Origin: an uncultured Oscillospiraceae bacterium
GTDB taxonomy: Bacteria > Bacillota > Clostridia > Oscillospirales > Oscillospiraceae
Direction of reading: 5' to 3'
Assembly: GCA_900752305.1 (NCBI GenBank)
Contig: CAADUV010000142.1
Coordinates: 1-6,590, forward strand
Length of the DNA stretch: 6,590 bases
Shown: one piece after another, positions 1 to 5,395 of the stretch
Numbering within the stretch: position 1 is the stretch's first letter
How the letters are laid out: each line of letters begins with the position of its first letter
Notes under the pieces: model-generated
What the model saw: only the letters and a program-made list of their open reading frames with translations
Told to the model about the DNA's origin: nothing
Database searches by the model: none
Made by a program: the position numbers and the translations under genes

Positions 1-57
1 CACCTGCGCCTACGATACTTGGCTGGCGACGGCCCGGGAAAATTGGTAGTGCCAACA
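1..57 (+). rRNA. rrf: 5S ribosomal RNA, 3' end (5' part outside window)
   Basis: The first ~57 bases read like the last half of a bacterial 5S rRNA. The conserved GATACTTGG block (14-22) is followed by a small stem GGCTG/CGGCC (21-25 with 30-34) closed by a GCGA tetraloop. Then come CCGGGAAAA (34-42) and the 3' strand of the terminal helix, about GTGCCAACA (49-57). The matching 5' strand of that helix would lie upstream of base 1. A rho-independent terminator starts 7 bases later, which fits the usual 16S-23S-5S operon order, with 5S last. The exact 3' end is uncertain by 1-2 bases because it cannot be paired with the missing 5' end. Confidence 0.88.
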
Positions 58-63
58 TGAATA

Positions 64-98
64 CCCTCAACCGGGAGACTGGTTGAGGGGGTTTCTTT
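64..98 (+). terminator. Rho-independent terminator of the rRNA operon
   Basis: CCCTCAACC (64-72) pairs perfectly with GGTTGAGGG (81-89) around an 8-base loop. A short T-rich tail (92-98, TTTCTTT) follows. It sits directly after the 5S rRNA end, so it most likely ends the rRNA transcript. Confidence 0.88.
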
Positions 99-152
99 AT
101 CCGGAAGGGGTTTTCAGCGCAAAGAATCGGAGGAACACAGCTTATTTTAAGG

Positions 153-900
153 ATGTTTCATATGACAACCGCCACGCTGCTCTCTCGGGTGCTCTGCCTG
201 CTGCTCATGCTGCGCTACCTGAAAAAGGAAGCACTGTTCACGTTCAAGCTCTCCGCATTTGACCGGCGCGAGGTCTTGCCCCTCATTCAAAAAGCAATCC
301 CCTCTGTGATCCAGCAGAGCATCCCGGCCGTCAGCACGACGTTCCTCACCGCGCTGGCCAGCACCTACAGCGTCACCGCCATCGTAGCCTATGGGGTGGC
401 GGGAAAGCTGGAGACCATCCTGTTCTATCCGGCGATGGCGCTGAACATGGTCTTGGTGACCATCATCGGACAGTGCATCGGCGGCGCGCGGTATGGCCGA
501 GCCAAGGATTATCGGAGGTGTGCGTTGGGGGTACGGCTGTGGTTTGCTTGTGATTCTTTCCGTCTTAGTGGTCGGGTTCGCCAAACCGCTTTCCGGTCTG
601 TTCGTCCAGAGCGAGGGAGGGGCGGCCATTGTCGGGACCTATTTCCTCATCGTCAGCATCGGGTACATCCTGAACACGGTCACAAACTGCTATCTCGGCG
701 CTCTCAACGGCATGGGCAAACTCGCAAGGAGCATGTTCCTGATGCTCTTCTACTACATCGTCGTTCGGATGCCTCTGGCCTATCTCCTCTCCCGTCTGGG
801 TTTTGGACTAAACGGGATTTGAGTCGCAGTCCTGGTCAGCCATGTGGTGGCCAGTGTCGCCGCTGGCGTCTCTGGGGCCATGTCGCTCAAAAAAGGATGA
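153..900 (+). pseudogene. MATE-family efflux transporter, C-terminal half, frameshifted and with in-frame stop
   Basis: Intact relatives are ~450-residue, 12-helix Na+ or H+ antiporters that export drugs or metabolites across the cytoplasmic membrane. Only about the last 245 residues remain here. The first frame (153 to about 520) encodes a soluble linker, then the conserved IPSVIQQSIPAVSTTFL and a helix ending in IIGQCIGGARYGRAKDY. Between roughly 513 and 527 the homology moves to the next frame, consistent with one inserted base. It continues as hydrophobic helices with GYGCGLLVILSV, then NTVTNCYLGALNGMGK, to GLNGI. There a TGA (820-822) replaces what is probably a Trp codon. After the TGA the same frame goes on for 25 residues (VAVLVSHVVASVAAG...) to a second TGA at 898-900. 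The N-terminal half is absent and transporter-like sequence begins only near base 165. The ATG at 153 has no well-spaced Shine-Dalgarno sequence; GGAGG at 129-133 is ~19 bases away. This is almost certainly non-functional unless the lesions are sequencing errors. Even then the protein would be half-length. Confidence 0.87.
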
Positions 901-907
901 GTTCTCA

Positions 908-1561
908 TCAAAACAGCGCTGTCTTTTCGACCAGCTGCAGCCGCAATCCCGGCATAGTCGTCGCCTGCGCGCAAACCCCCAGATGATAGCGGCAGTCCCA
1001 AAAGTGGGGCAGTGACACCGAAAAACCAGGCACAGAAATTTCTGCTTTTTTGCTCACCGAAAAATCCCGAAACCTAGCCTGCAGCCCCAGCCCGATGGCC
1101 TTCGTGTAAGCCTCCTTCAAGCACCACACATCGAAGAAAGCAGGCAAGCGCTCCCGTTCCGCCAGCCCATCCAGCTCCGCCTGCTCCGCCGCCGACAACG
1201 CCCGGAACACCGCCGGCCGCACCGGCCGTTCTACCTGAATGTCCACCCCCAGGGGCACCGCACCCACCGCGCAGACCACCCACTCGCCGGAATGGGAAAT
1301 GCTGTAGTGGAACGCTGGCCGGGCAGGGAAGTAGGGCTTGCCTTCAGGCGTCACGGCTCGCTCCGGCGGGAAGGCATCCGCCGGGTAGGCGGCGCGATAG
1401 GCCATCAGCGCCAGCAGATCCCCTGCCAAGCTGTGCTGCTGGCTCTGCTCTGGGAATCGGGACAGCTGTTCCAGGCGTTCAGGCCACAGTATTTCGTGAC
1501 ATTCTGCCAGGGAAAGAGGCAATTTTGCAGTAGAATAGGCGTAGATCGTAATGGATTCCAT
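908..1561 (-). CDS. 4'-phosphopantetheinyl transferase, Sfp superfamily
   Basis: Predicted to transfer the 4'-phosphopantetheine arm of coenzyme A to a serine of an acyl or peptidyl carrier protein, in the cytoplasm. The 217-residue length fits the two-domain Sfp/HetI group (~220-240 aa) rather than the ~120-aa AcpS group. Visible motifs are HYSISHSGEW at 85-94, GVDIQVER at 105-112 with metal-binding Asp107, and WCLKEAYTKAIGLGL at 146-160 with Glu150 and Lys154. In the usual GVDIE motif the second acidic residue is Gln here (Gln109). The start chosen is the ATG at 1559-1561, preceded by GGGAGG four bases upstream. An in-frame ATG 33 bases further upstream lies inside a hairpin and lacks a ribosome binding site. 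No carrier protein, polyketide or peptide synthase gene is nearby, so its target cannot be told from context. It converges with the broken MATE gene, leaving 7 bp between stop codons. Confidence 0.9.
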   Translation of the reverse strand: MESITIYAYSTAKLPLSLAECHEILWPERLEQLSRFPEQSQQHSLAGDLLALMAYRAAYPADAFPPERAVTPEGKPYFPARPAFHYSISHSGEWVVCAVGAVPLGVDIQVERPVRPAVFRALSAAEQAELDGLAERERLPAFFDVWCLKEAYTKAIGLGLQARFRDFSVSKKAEISVPGFSVSLPHFWDCRYHLGVCAQATTMPGLRLQLVEKTALF

Positions 1562-1579
1562 AAAACCTCCCAAATTCGG

Positions 1580-1612
1580 AAAAGACCAGCGCAACCGATG
1601 CGCTGGTCTTTT
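1580..1612 (-). terminator. Strong hairpin, probable terminator of the membrane-protein gene
   Basis: AAAGACCAGCGC (1581-1592) and GCGCTGGTCTTT (1600-1611) form a perfect 12-bp stem, extendable by one A-T pair, with a 7-base loop. On the minus strand it lies 10 bases after the TGA of the 1623-2786 gene. On that strand the U run is short: four T then CC. On the + strand the run is six T. It may therefore work in both directions but leak on the minus strand. It ends only 18 bases before the phosphopantetheinyl transferase start codon. Confidence 0.8.
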
Positions 1613-1622
1613 TTCGTTCTCA

Positions 1623-2786
1623 TCAATAGCGGACCCAAACGCTGGGACGCACCTTCATCACGGCGTTCACCGGATACCCGGCCTCCATGACGGCGCCATA
1701 GGGGTCAACGAACATGGCACAGCCCTTCTGGGTGCCCGGCGTGCGTAGCCACCAGTTGCATTTGACCGGCTTCAGCTGACTGCCGTAGGCTGTCCACTCT
1801 TTGTCGCTCAGCAGGAACACCTTGCTCTTGGCGTCGCTGTCCCCCAGCATGGCCTGTTCCTCAGCGGAGAAGGTCTCCATCATCCAGCTGTCGTTCAGCC
1901 AGCGGCACAGGGAGGTGTCCGTCCAAGCAACCTCAGTTTTTTGCTCCTGGAAGCCCTGCGGCTCCTTCAGCGGCTTCTCCAGCGTCAGCAGCGCTCCGTC
2001 CGCCTGCACATCCAGCACCACCCAATCGCAGGTGCCGAAGGCAGCTTTGTCCCCCGCCTGGGCGCCTTTCAGCAGCCGGGTCTCGGCGGTCACCAACTGG
2101 GTCTGGCTGTCCTGGTAGTCGGCCAGCTTGCGGAAATGATAGGCCGCCTTTTCGTATTCGCCCTTCTCCAAGTGCTGCGCAGCCAGCTGATACCGGGCGT
2201 CCGTCTCCTTGTACGCGCTGTCCTCATACCCCTTCAATTCAGCAAAGGTGTCCATGGCCTTGCCGTAGTGGGAAGTGGTCATGCAGAGCTGAGCGAACTG
2301 GTACTTGCCCCAGTTGGTCTGATAGGCCACCCCAGCGGCCAGCAGCAGCGCCAGCAGCAGGCAGAACACCACCAGAGCTGGGTGTCCCTTTCGTGCCAGG
2401 TGGCGGTAGTGATGGGCACACTCCACCGCCTGGGCGTCGGCGTCCCGGTAGCCGGGCAGCTTCTGGAACGCGCTCTCCGCCTGGGAGAACTCTTCCGCCG
2501 TCACCGCAGCCTCCTTGGCCGCCACCGCAGCTTCATAGGCAGCCTCCCAGCCGTCCTGGGAGATCTCCTCCGCCTTGGCACGGTATTCCGCCGCCTGAGC
2601 CGCACCCTCCGGGTCATCGGGGATGCCCTCCAGCAGCTCCGCCGCCCGGTTGTAGAAGTGGGCCTGATCCCGGAAATCCAACGCCATGCCGGCGCCGATG
2701 ACCTGCTTTTCTGCCAGCTCCCGACGCTGTTCCGGAGTCAGCACCGGGGGTGCTTTCTTCTTTTTCTTCTTCTTATCGTCAGCCAT
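1623..2786 (-). CDS. Single-pass membrane protein with Y-x-D-A/S repeats and C-terminal DUF6273-like domain
   Basis: The 387-residue product has no assignable biochemical function. It begins with an acidic dipeptide and seven consecutive lysines (5-11). An Ala/Glu-rich helical region (about 15-130) follows, with a YRDA motif at 113-116. One strongly hydrophobic segment spans about 136-155 and is preceded by His/Arg/Lys residues (HLARKGHP), suggesting N-in, C-out. Beyond the membrane are two more helical repeats with YEDS (187-190) and YQDS (224-227), like the degenerate tetratricopeptide-type repeats of Clostridia. From about 245 to the end is a domain resembling DUF6273: CRWLNDSW (294-301), VFLLSDKEW (323-331), NWWLRTPG (344-351), and the closing VRPSVWV (379-385). 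There is no signal peptide. The start ATG (2784-2786) has GGAG eight bases upstream. A promoter lies just upstream and a hairpin just downstream, so it may be a single-gene unit. The domain name rests on motif recall, not a search. Confidence 0.82.
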   Translation of the reverse strand: MADDKKKKKKKAPPVLTPEQRRELAEKQVIGAGMALDFRDQAHFYNRAAELLEGIPDDPEGAAQAAEYRAKAEEISQDGWEAAYEAAVAAKEAAVTAEEFSQAESAFQKLPGYRDADAQAVECAHHYRHLARKGHPALVVFCLLLALLLAAGVAYQTNWGKYQFAQLCMTTSHYGKAMDTFAELKGYEDSAYKETDARYQLAAQHLEKGEYEKAAYHFRKLADYQDSQTQLVTAETRLLKGAQAGDKAAFGTCDWVVLDVQADGALLTLEKPLKEPQGFQEQKTEVAWTDTSLCRWLNDSWMMETFSAEEQAMLGDSDAKSKVFLLSDKEWTAYGSQLKPVKCNWWLRTPGTQKGCAMFVDPYGAVMEAGYPVNAVMKVRPSVWVRY

Positions 2787-2819
2787 AATCCATTCTCCGA
2801 TTCACTAAAATCACAGGTT

Positions 2820-2848
2820 ATTATAAGTGGTTTTCCCGCAAAACACAA
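2820..2848 (-). promoter_or_regulatory. Sigma-A-type promoter of the membrane-protein gene
   Basis: On the minus strand a perfect TATAAT (2820-2825) lies 17 bp after TTGTGT (2843-2848, first three bases matching TTGACA). Transcription would start near 2813, about 27 bases before the start codon at 2786. The promoter starts just past the stop codon of the Crp/Fnr gene. I see no convincing terminator in the 69-bp gap, so readthrough from the regulator is also possible. Confidence 0.7.
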
Positions 2849-2855
2849 CCCCAAC

Positions 2856-3512
2856 TTACGCCTCGAACCCCTGCCGGGCGCACTGCTCCAGCCCGCTGGC
2901 GTCCAGGATGCGCAGGCTGCCGTAGCCGGTCTGCAATAGGCCACAGCGGACGAACCGATTCAACACCCGGCTGGCGGTGACGCGGCTGACGCTGACGGCG
3001 GCGGCGATCTCCTCTTGGGTGCAGTGGATGACGTGTTCCTCGTCCTCCGGCACGGAGAGCAGGTAGCGGGCAATGCGCTGATCCGCCCTTAAAAAGGCCA
3101 TGGTGTCCACGTGGTCGGACAGCATCCGCACCGTCCGAGCCAGCACTCTTGTGATGGTCAGCAGGATTTGCGGGTTCTGCCGCATCTCCTCCTCCAGGGT
3201 GGGGCGGTCGATGACCACGATCTCACAGCGGGTGACGGTGATGGCGGAGGAGACCCGGGGGAGTTCGTCAAAGAAAGACGCTTCGCCGAAGACGTTGCCT
3301 GCCTCGTAGACAGTCAGGATCTTTTCACTGCCGTCCTCCGAGTTGATGAACACCTTCACGCGACCGGATTTCAGGTAGTAGAACCGGTCGGCGGGGGAGC
3401 CTTGCAGGTAGATGAGCTTGCCGGGGGGGAAGGGGACGGTGTGATGGTGGGTCTCAAAGGCCGACCAGCTGTTTTCCGGCAGACCCAGTTCCTTGATGCT
3501 GAAATACCCCAT
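2856..3512 (-). CDS. Crp/Fnr-family transcriptional regulator
   Basis: A 218-residue DNA-binding regulator with the usual two-domain layout. The N-terminal cyclic-nucleotide-binding-type beta roll (about 25-110) includes PPGKLIYLQGSPADRFYYLKSG and the phosphate-cassette-like segment NVFGEASFFDELPRVSSA. In that segment Gly76-Glu77 and Arg86 with Ser88-Ser89 resemble the cAMP-contacting Glu and Arg-Ser of Crp. A long dimerisation helix (about 112-140) follows. The C-terminal winged helix (about 145-212) has its helix-turn-helix at TQEEIAAAVSVSRVTASRVLNRF (165-187). There is no N-terminal cysteine cluster (Cys at 96, 164, 190, 211), so it is not an FNR-type iron-sulfur oxygen sensor. The ligand is unknown. 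The ATG at 3510-3512 has GGAGG about 7 bases upstream. It is transcribed divergently from leuC across a 106-bp gap holding a palindrome that fits its own family, suggesting control of leuCDB and of itself. Confidence 0.92.
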   Translation of the reverse strand: MGYFSIKELGLPENSWSAFETHHHTVPFPPGKLIYLQGSPADRFYYLKSGRVKVFINSEDGSEKILTVYEAGNVFGEASFFDELPRVSSAITVTRCEIVVIDRPTLEEEMRQNPQILLTITRVLARTVRMLSDHVDTMAFLRADQRIARYLLSVPEDEEHVIHCTQEEIAAAVSVSRVTASRVLNRFVRCGLLQTGYGSLRILDASGLEQCARQGFEA

Positions 3513-3536
3513 GTTTTTCCCTCCATTCTCTACTAG

Positions 3537-3566
3537 ATTGTAACATAGTTAACATTCAGCTGTCAA
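3537..3566 (-). promoter_or_regulatory. Sigma-A-type promoter of the Crp/Fnr-family gene
   Basis: On the minus strand a perfect -35 TTGACA (3561-3566) and a -10 TACAAT (3537-3542) are separated by 18 bp. Transcription would begin near 3530, about 18 bases before the start codon at 3512. The -10 is overlapped by the Crp-like palindrome at 3539-3554. Confidence 0.78.
3539..3554. promoter_or_regulatory. Putative Crp/Fnr-family operator
   Basis: TGTAA and TAACA flank a 6-base spacer, matching the Crp/Fnr-type pattern TGTNA-N6-TNACA over 16 bp. The centre is about 41.5 bp upstream of the start inferred for leuC, the class II activator position. It also covers about -9 to -24 of the regulator's own promoter, where binding should repress. 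Binding by the neighbouring protein is inferred from family pattern and placement only. Confidence 0.5.
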
Positions 3567-3572
3567 AAAGTT

Positions 3573-3581
3573 TGCCATAAT
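3573..3581 (+). promoter_or_regulatory. Extended -10 promoter element of leuCDB
   Basis: TGCCATAAT (3573-3581) is a TGn extended -10 with CATAAT, one mismatch from consensus. No good -35 is present at 17 bp (CATTCA at 3553-3558), which is what an activator-dependent promoter would look like. The start is inferred near 3588, giving a leader of about 31 bases. That is too short for a T-box or leader-peptide attenuator. Confidence 0.55.
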
Positions 3582-3588
3582 AACCTTA

Positions 3589-3599
3589 CACAATTTGTG
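3589..3599. repeat. Small perfect palindrome in the leuC leader
   Basis: CACAA and TTGTG are perfectly inverted around one T. The element begins at the inferred leuC transcription start and ends six bases before the Shine-Dalgarno AGGAGG (3605-3610). It could be a repressor operator or a chance match; it is too short and AT-rich at its centre to make a stable RNA hairpin. Confidence 0.4.
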
Positions 3600-3618
3600 G
3601 ATTGAGGAGGAATTTCAA

Positions 3619-4878
3619 ATGGGAATGACGATGACCCAGAAGATTCTGGCGAAACACGCCGGATTGCCCACCGTGGAAGTCGGCCAGCTCATCGAGGCGA
3701 AGCTGGATCTGGTGCTCGGCAACGACATCACCGCTCCGGTGGCCATCAGCCAGTTTGAGAAGGCTGGCCTGACCCAGGTTTTTGATAAAGATAAGATCGC
3801 CATCGTATTGGATCACTACACCCCCTGCAAGGACATCAAAGCCGCACAGCTTTGCAAGACCGCACGGGATTTTGCCCATAAGCACAACATCACCCACTTC
3901 TTCGATGTCGGCCGCGTGGGCGTGGAACACGCGCTGCTGCCGGAACAGGGTCTGGCTCTGCCCGGTGAAGTCATCATCGGCGCAGACTCCCACACCTGTA
4001 CCTACGGCGCTCTGGGCGCTTTCTCCACCGGCATCGGCTCCACCGACATGGCTGCCGGCATGGCTACCGGCCTGTCCTGGTTCAAGGTGCCCCCTGCCAT
4101 CAAGGTGGAGCTGAAAGGCAAGCTCCAGCCCTATGTCAGCGGCAAGGACGTCATCCTCCACCTGATCGGCATGATCGGCGTGGACGGCGCTCTGTATCAG
4201 TCCCTGGAGTTTGCTGGAGAAGGGGTCAGCGCATTGACCATGGACGACCGGTTCACCATCGCCAACATGGCCATCGAGGCCGGTGCCAAGAACGGCATCT
4301 TCCCGGTGGACGAGAAGACCCTGGCCTATCTGGAAGGCCGCACCGACCGGAAGTTCGAGGCCGTCGAAGCCGACCCGGACGCGGTGTATGAACGGGAGAT
4401 CGTCATCGACCTGAACACCCTCCAGTCTACTGTAGCCATGCCCCACCTGCCTAGCAACACCAAGACGGTGAGCGAGGTGGCCGGTATGCCCATCGACCAG
4501 GTGGTCATCGGCTCCTGCACCAACGGCCGCATCAGCGATATGCGCGCCGCCGCAGAGATCTTGAAGGGCCGCAAGGTGGCTGACGGCATCCGCTGCATCG
4601 TCCTGCCTGCCACCGAGGAGATCGTCCAGCAGATGATCGACGAGGGCATCTTCCAGACCTTCCTGGCCGCCGGTGCCGCCGTCTCCACCCCCACCTGTGG
4701 CCCCTGCCTGGGTGGTCACATGGGCTGTATGTGCGAGGGCGAGCGCTGCGTCTCCACCACCAACCGCAATTTCGTAGGCCGTATGGGTCACGTGACCTCT
4801 GAGGTCATCCTGGCCAGCCCCACCGTGGCCGCTGCATCCGCTGTGGCAGGCTGCGTGGCAGACCCGGCAAAGCTGTAA
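3619..4878 (+). CDS. leuC: 3-isopropylmalate dehydratase, large subunit
   Basis: Together with LeuD it isomerises 2-isopropylmalate to 3-isopropylmalate through dehydration and rehydration, the second step of leucine biosynthesis in the cytoplasm. The 419-residue protein belongs to the shorter archaeal/Clostridia LeuC type (~420 aa, versus ~466 in enterobacteria). It carries [13 protein letters not shown] (121-133) and three cysteines that should hold the [4Fe-4S] cluster: Cys300 in VIGSCTNGR and Cys360 and Cys363 in [19 protein letters not shown] is at 383-390. The ATG at 3619 has AGGAGG eight bases upstream. An upstream in-frame TTG (3595) would place that Shine-Dalgarno inside the gene and is rejected. 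The stop overlaps the leuD ribosome binding site and leuD starts 12 bases later, suggesting translational coupling. Homoaconitase is a close relative, but the leuD and leuB partners point to leucine. Confidence 0.96.
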   Translation: MGMTMTQKILAKHAGLPTVEVGQLIEAKLDLVLGNDITAPVAISQFEKAGLTQVFDKDKIAIVLDHYTPCKDIKAAQLCKTARDFAHKHNITHFFDVGRVGVEHALLPEQGLALPGEVIIGADSHTCTYGALGAFSTGIGSTDMAAGMATGLSWFKVPPAIKVELKGKLQPYVSGKDVILHLIGMIGVDGALYQSLEFAGEGVSALTMDDRFTIANMAIEAGAKNGIFPVDEKTLAYLEGRTDRKFEAVEADPDAVYEREIVIDLNTLQSTVAMPHLPSNTKTVSEVAGMPIDQVVIGSCTNGRISDMRAAAEILKGRKVADGIRCIVLPATEEIVQQMIDEGIFQTFLAAGAAVSTPTCGPCLGGHMGCMCEGERCVSTTNRNFVGRMGHVTSEVILASPTVAAASAVAGCVADPAKL

Positions 4879-4890
4879 GGAGGAATTACC

Positions 4891-5379
4891 ATGGCGAAAA
4901 TTTATGTATATGGCGACAACGTGGATACTGACGTCATCATCCCCGCCCGCTACCTGAACGCACCGGACGAAAAGAGCCTGGCCTCCCACTGCATGGAGGA
5001 CATCGACATCAATTTCGCGTCCACCGTAGAACCTGGTGACATCATCGTCGGCGGCGCCAACTTCGGCTGCGGCTCCTCTCGTGAGCACGCCCCTCTAGCC
5101 ATCAAGGCCTGCGGCGTCAAGTGCGTCATCGCCGCATCCTTTGCCCGCATCTTCTACCGCAACGCCATCAACATCGGCTTCCCCATTATGGAAAGCCCCG
5201 AGGCGGCGGCGGACATCAAGGCCGGCGACCAGATCGACGTGGACTTCGCCACCGGTAAGATCGTCAACGAGACCACTGGCAAGACCTATCAGGCGGCACC
5301 CTTCCCTGAGTTCATCAACGGCATCATCGACAACGGCGGCCTGATGGCCTCTCTGAAGGCACGCGGCATCGCAAAGTGA
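4891..5379 (+). CDS. leuD: 3-isopropylmalate dehydratase, small subunit
   Basis: The 162-residue small (swivel-domain) subunit completes the active site of isopropylmalate isomerase with LeuC. It opens with [16 protein letters not shown] (7-22) and has the family's substrate-binding loop [12 protein letters not shown] (57-68). [16 protein letters not shown] (83-98) follows. The loop after Arg20 reads YLNA, without the Arg of the YLRT loop reported for archaeal homoaconitase, which agrees with a leucine-pathway role. The length matches the short Clostridia/archaeal type (~160-170 aa) rather than the ~200-aa enterobacterial type. AAGGAGG (4877-4883), overlapping the leuC stop, sits seven bases before the ATG. 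It is the middle gene of the operon; leuB begins 16 bases after its TGA. Confidence 0.96.
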   Translation: MAKIYVYGDNVDTDVIIPARYLNAPDEKSLASHCMEDIDINFASTVEPGDIIVGGANFGCGSSREHAPLAIKACGVKCVIAASFARIFYRNAINIGFPIMESPEAAADIKAGDQIDVDFATGKIVNETTGKTYQAAPFPEFINGIIDNGGLMASLKARGIAK

Positions 5380-5395
5380 GAAAGGAAGACAGAGT

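Noticed and set aside
1562..1594. Upstream ATG for the phosphopantetheinyl transferase
   Set aside because: It lies in the loop/stem of the hairpin and lacks a ribosome binding site. The ATG at 1561 has GGGAGG in front.
2811..2815. TCACA (TGTGA on the minus strand) near the membrane-protein transcription start as a Crp-type site
   Set aside because: Only one half-site is present; the partner half at the right spacing does not match.
2826..2848. GTG-TTTT/AAAA-CAC inverted repeat after the Crp/Fnr gene as a terminator
   Set aside because: Short, bulged and without a T run. It overlaps the promoter of the next gene and is more likely incidental.
1941..2939. Open + strand frame of 332 codons opposite the membrane-protein gene
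   Set aside because: Composition is Leu/Gln/Arg-rich without motifs, and it runs across a promoter and into the opposite regulator gene. The minus-strand gene has a ribosome binding site, promoter and domain structure.
3595..3618. Upstream TTG as leuC start
   Set aside because: It would translate through the AGGAGG ribosome binding site and adds residues not typical of LeuC. The ATG at 3619 gives the usual [10 protein letters not shown] start.
3586..5088. Open minus-strand frame of 500 codons opposite leuC and the start of leuD
   Set aside because: It is an antisense shadow caused by GC-rich codon usage in leuC/leuD. It has low-complexity Gly/Ala/His/Asp-rich composition and no recognisable domain, while the + strand carries clear enzymes with ribosome binding sites.
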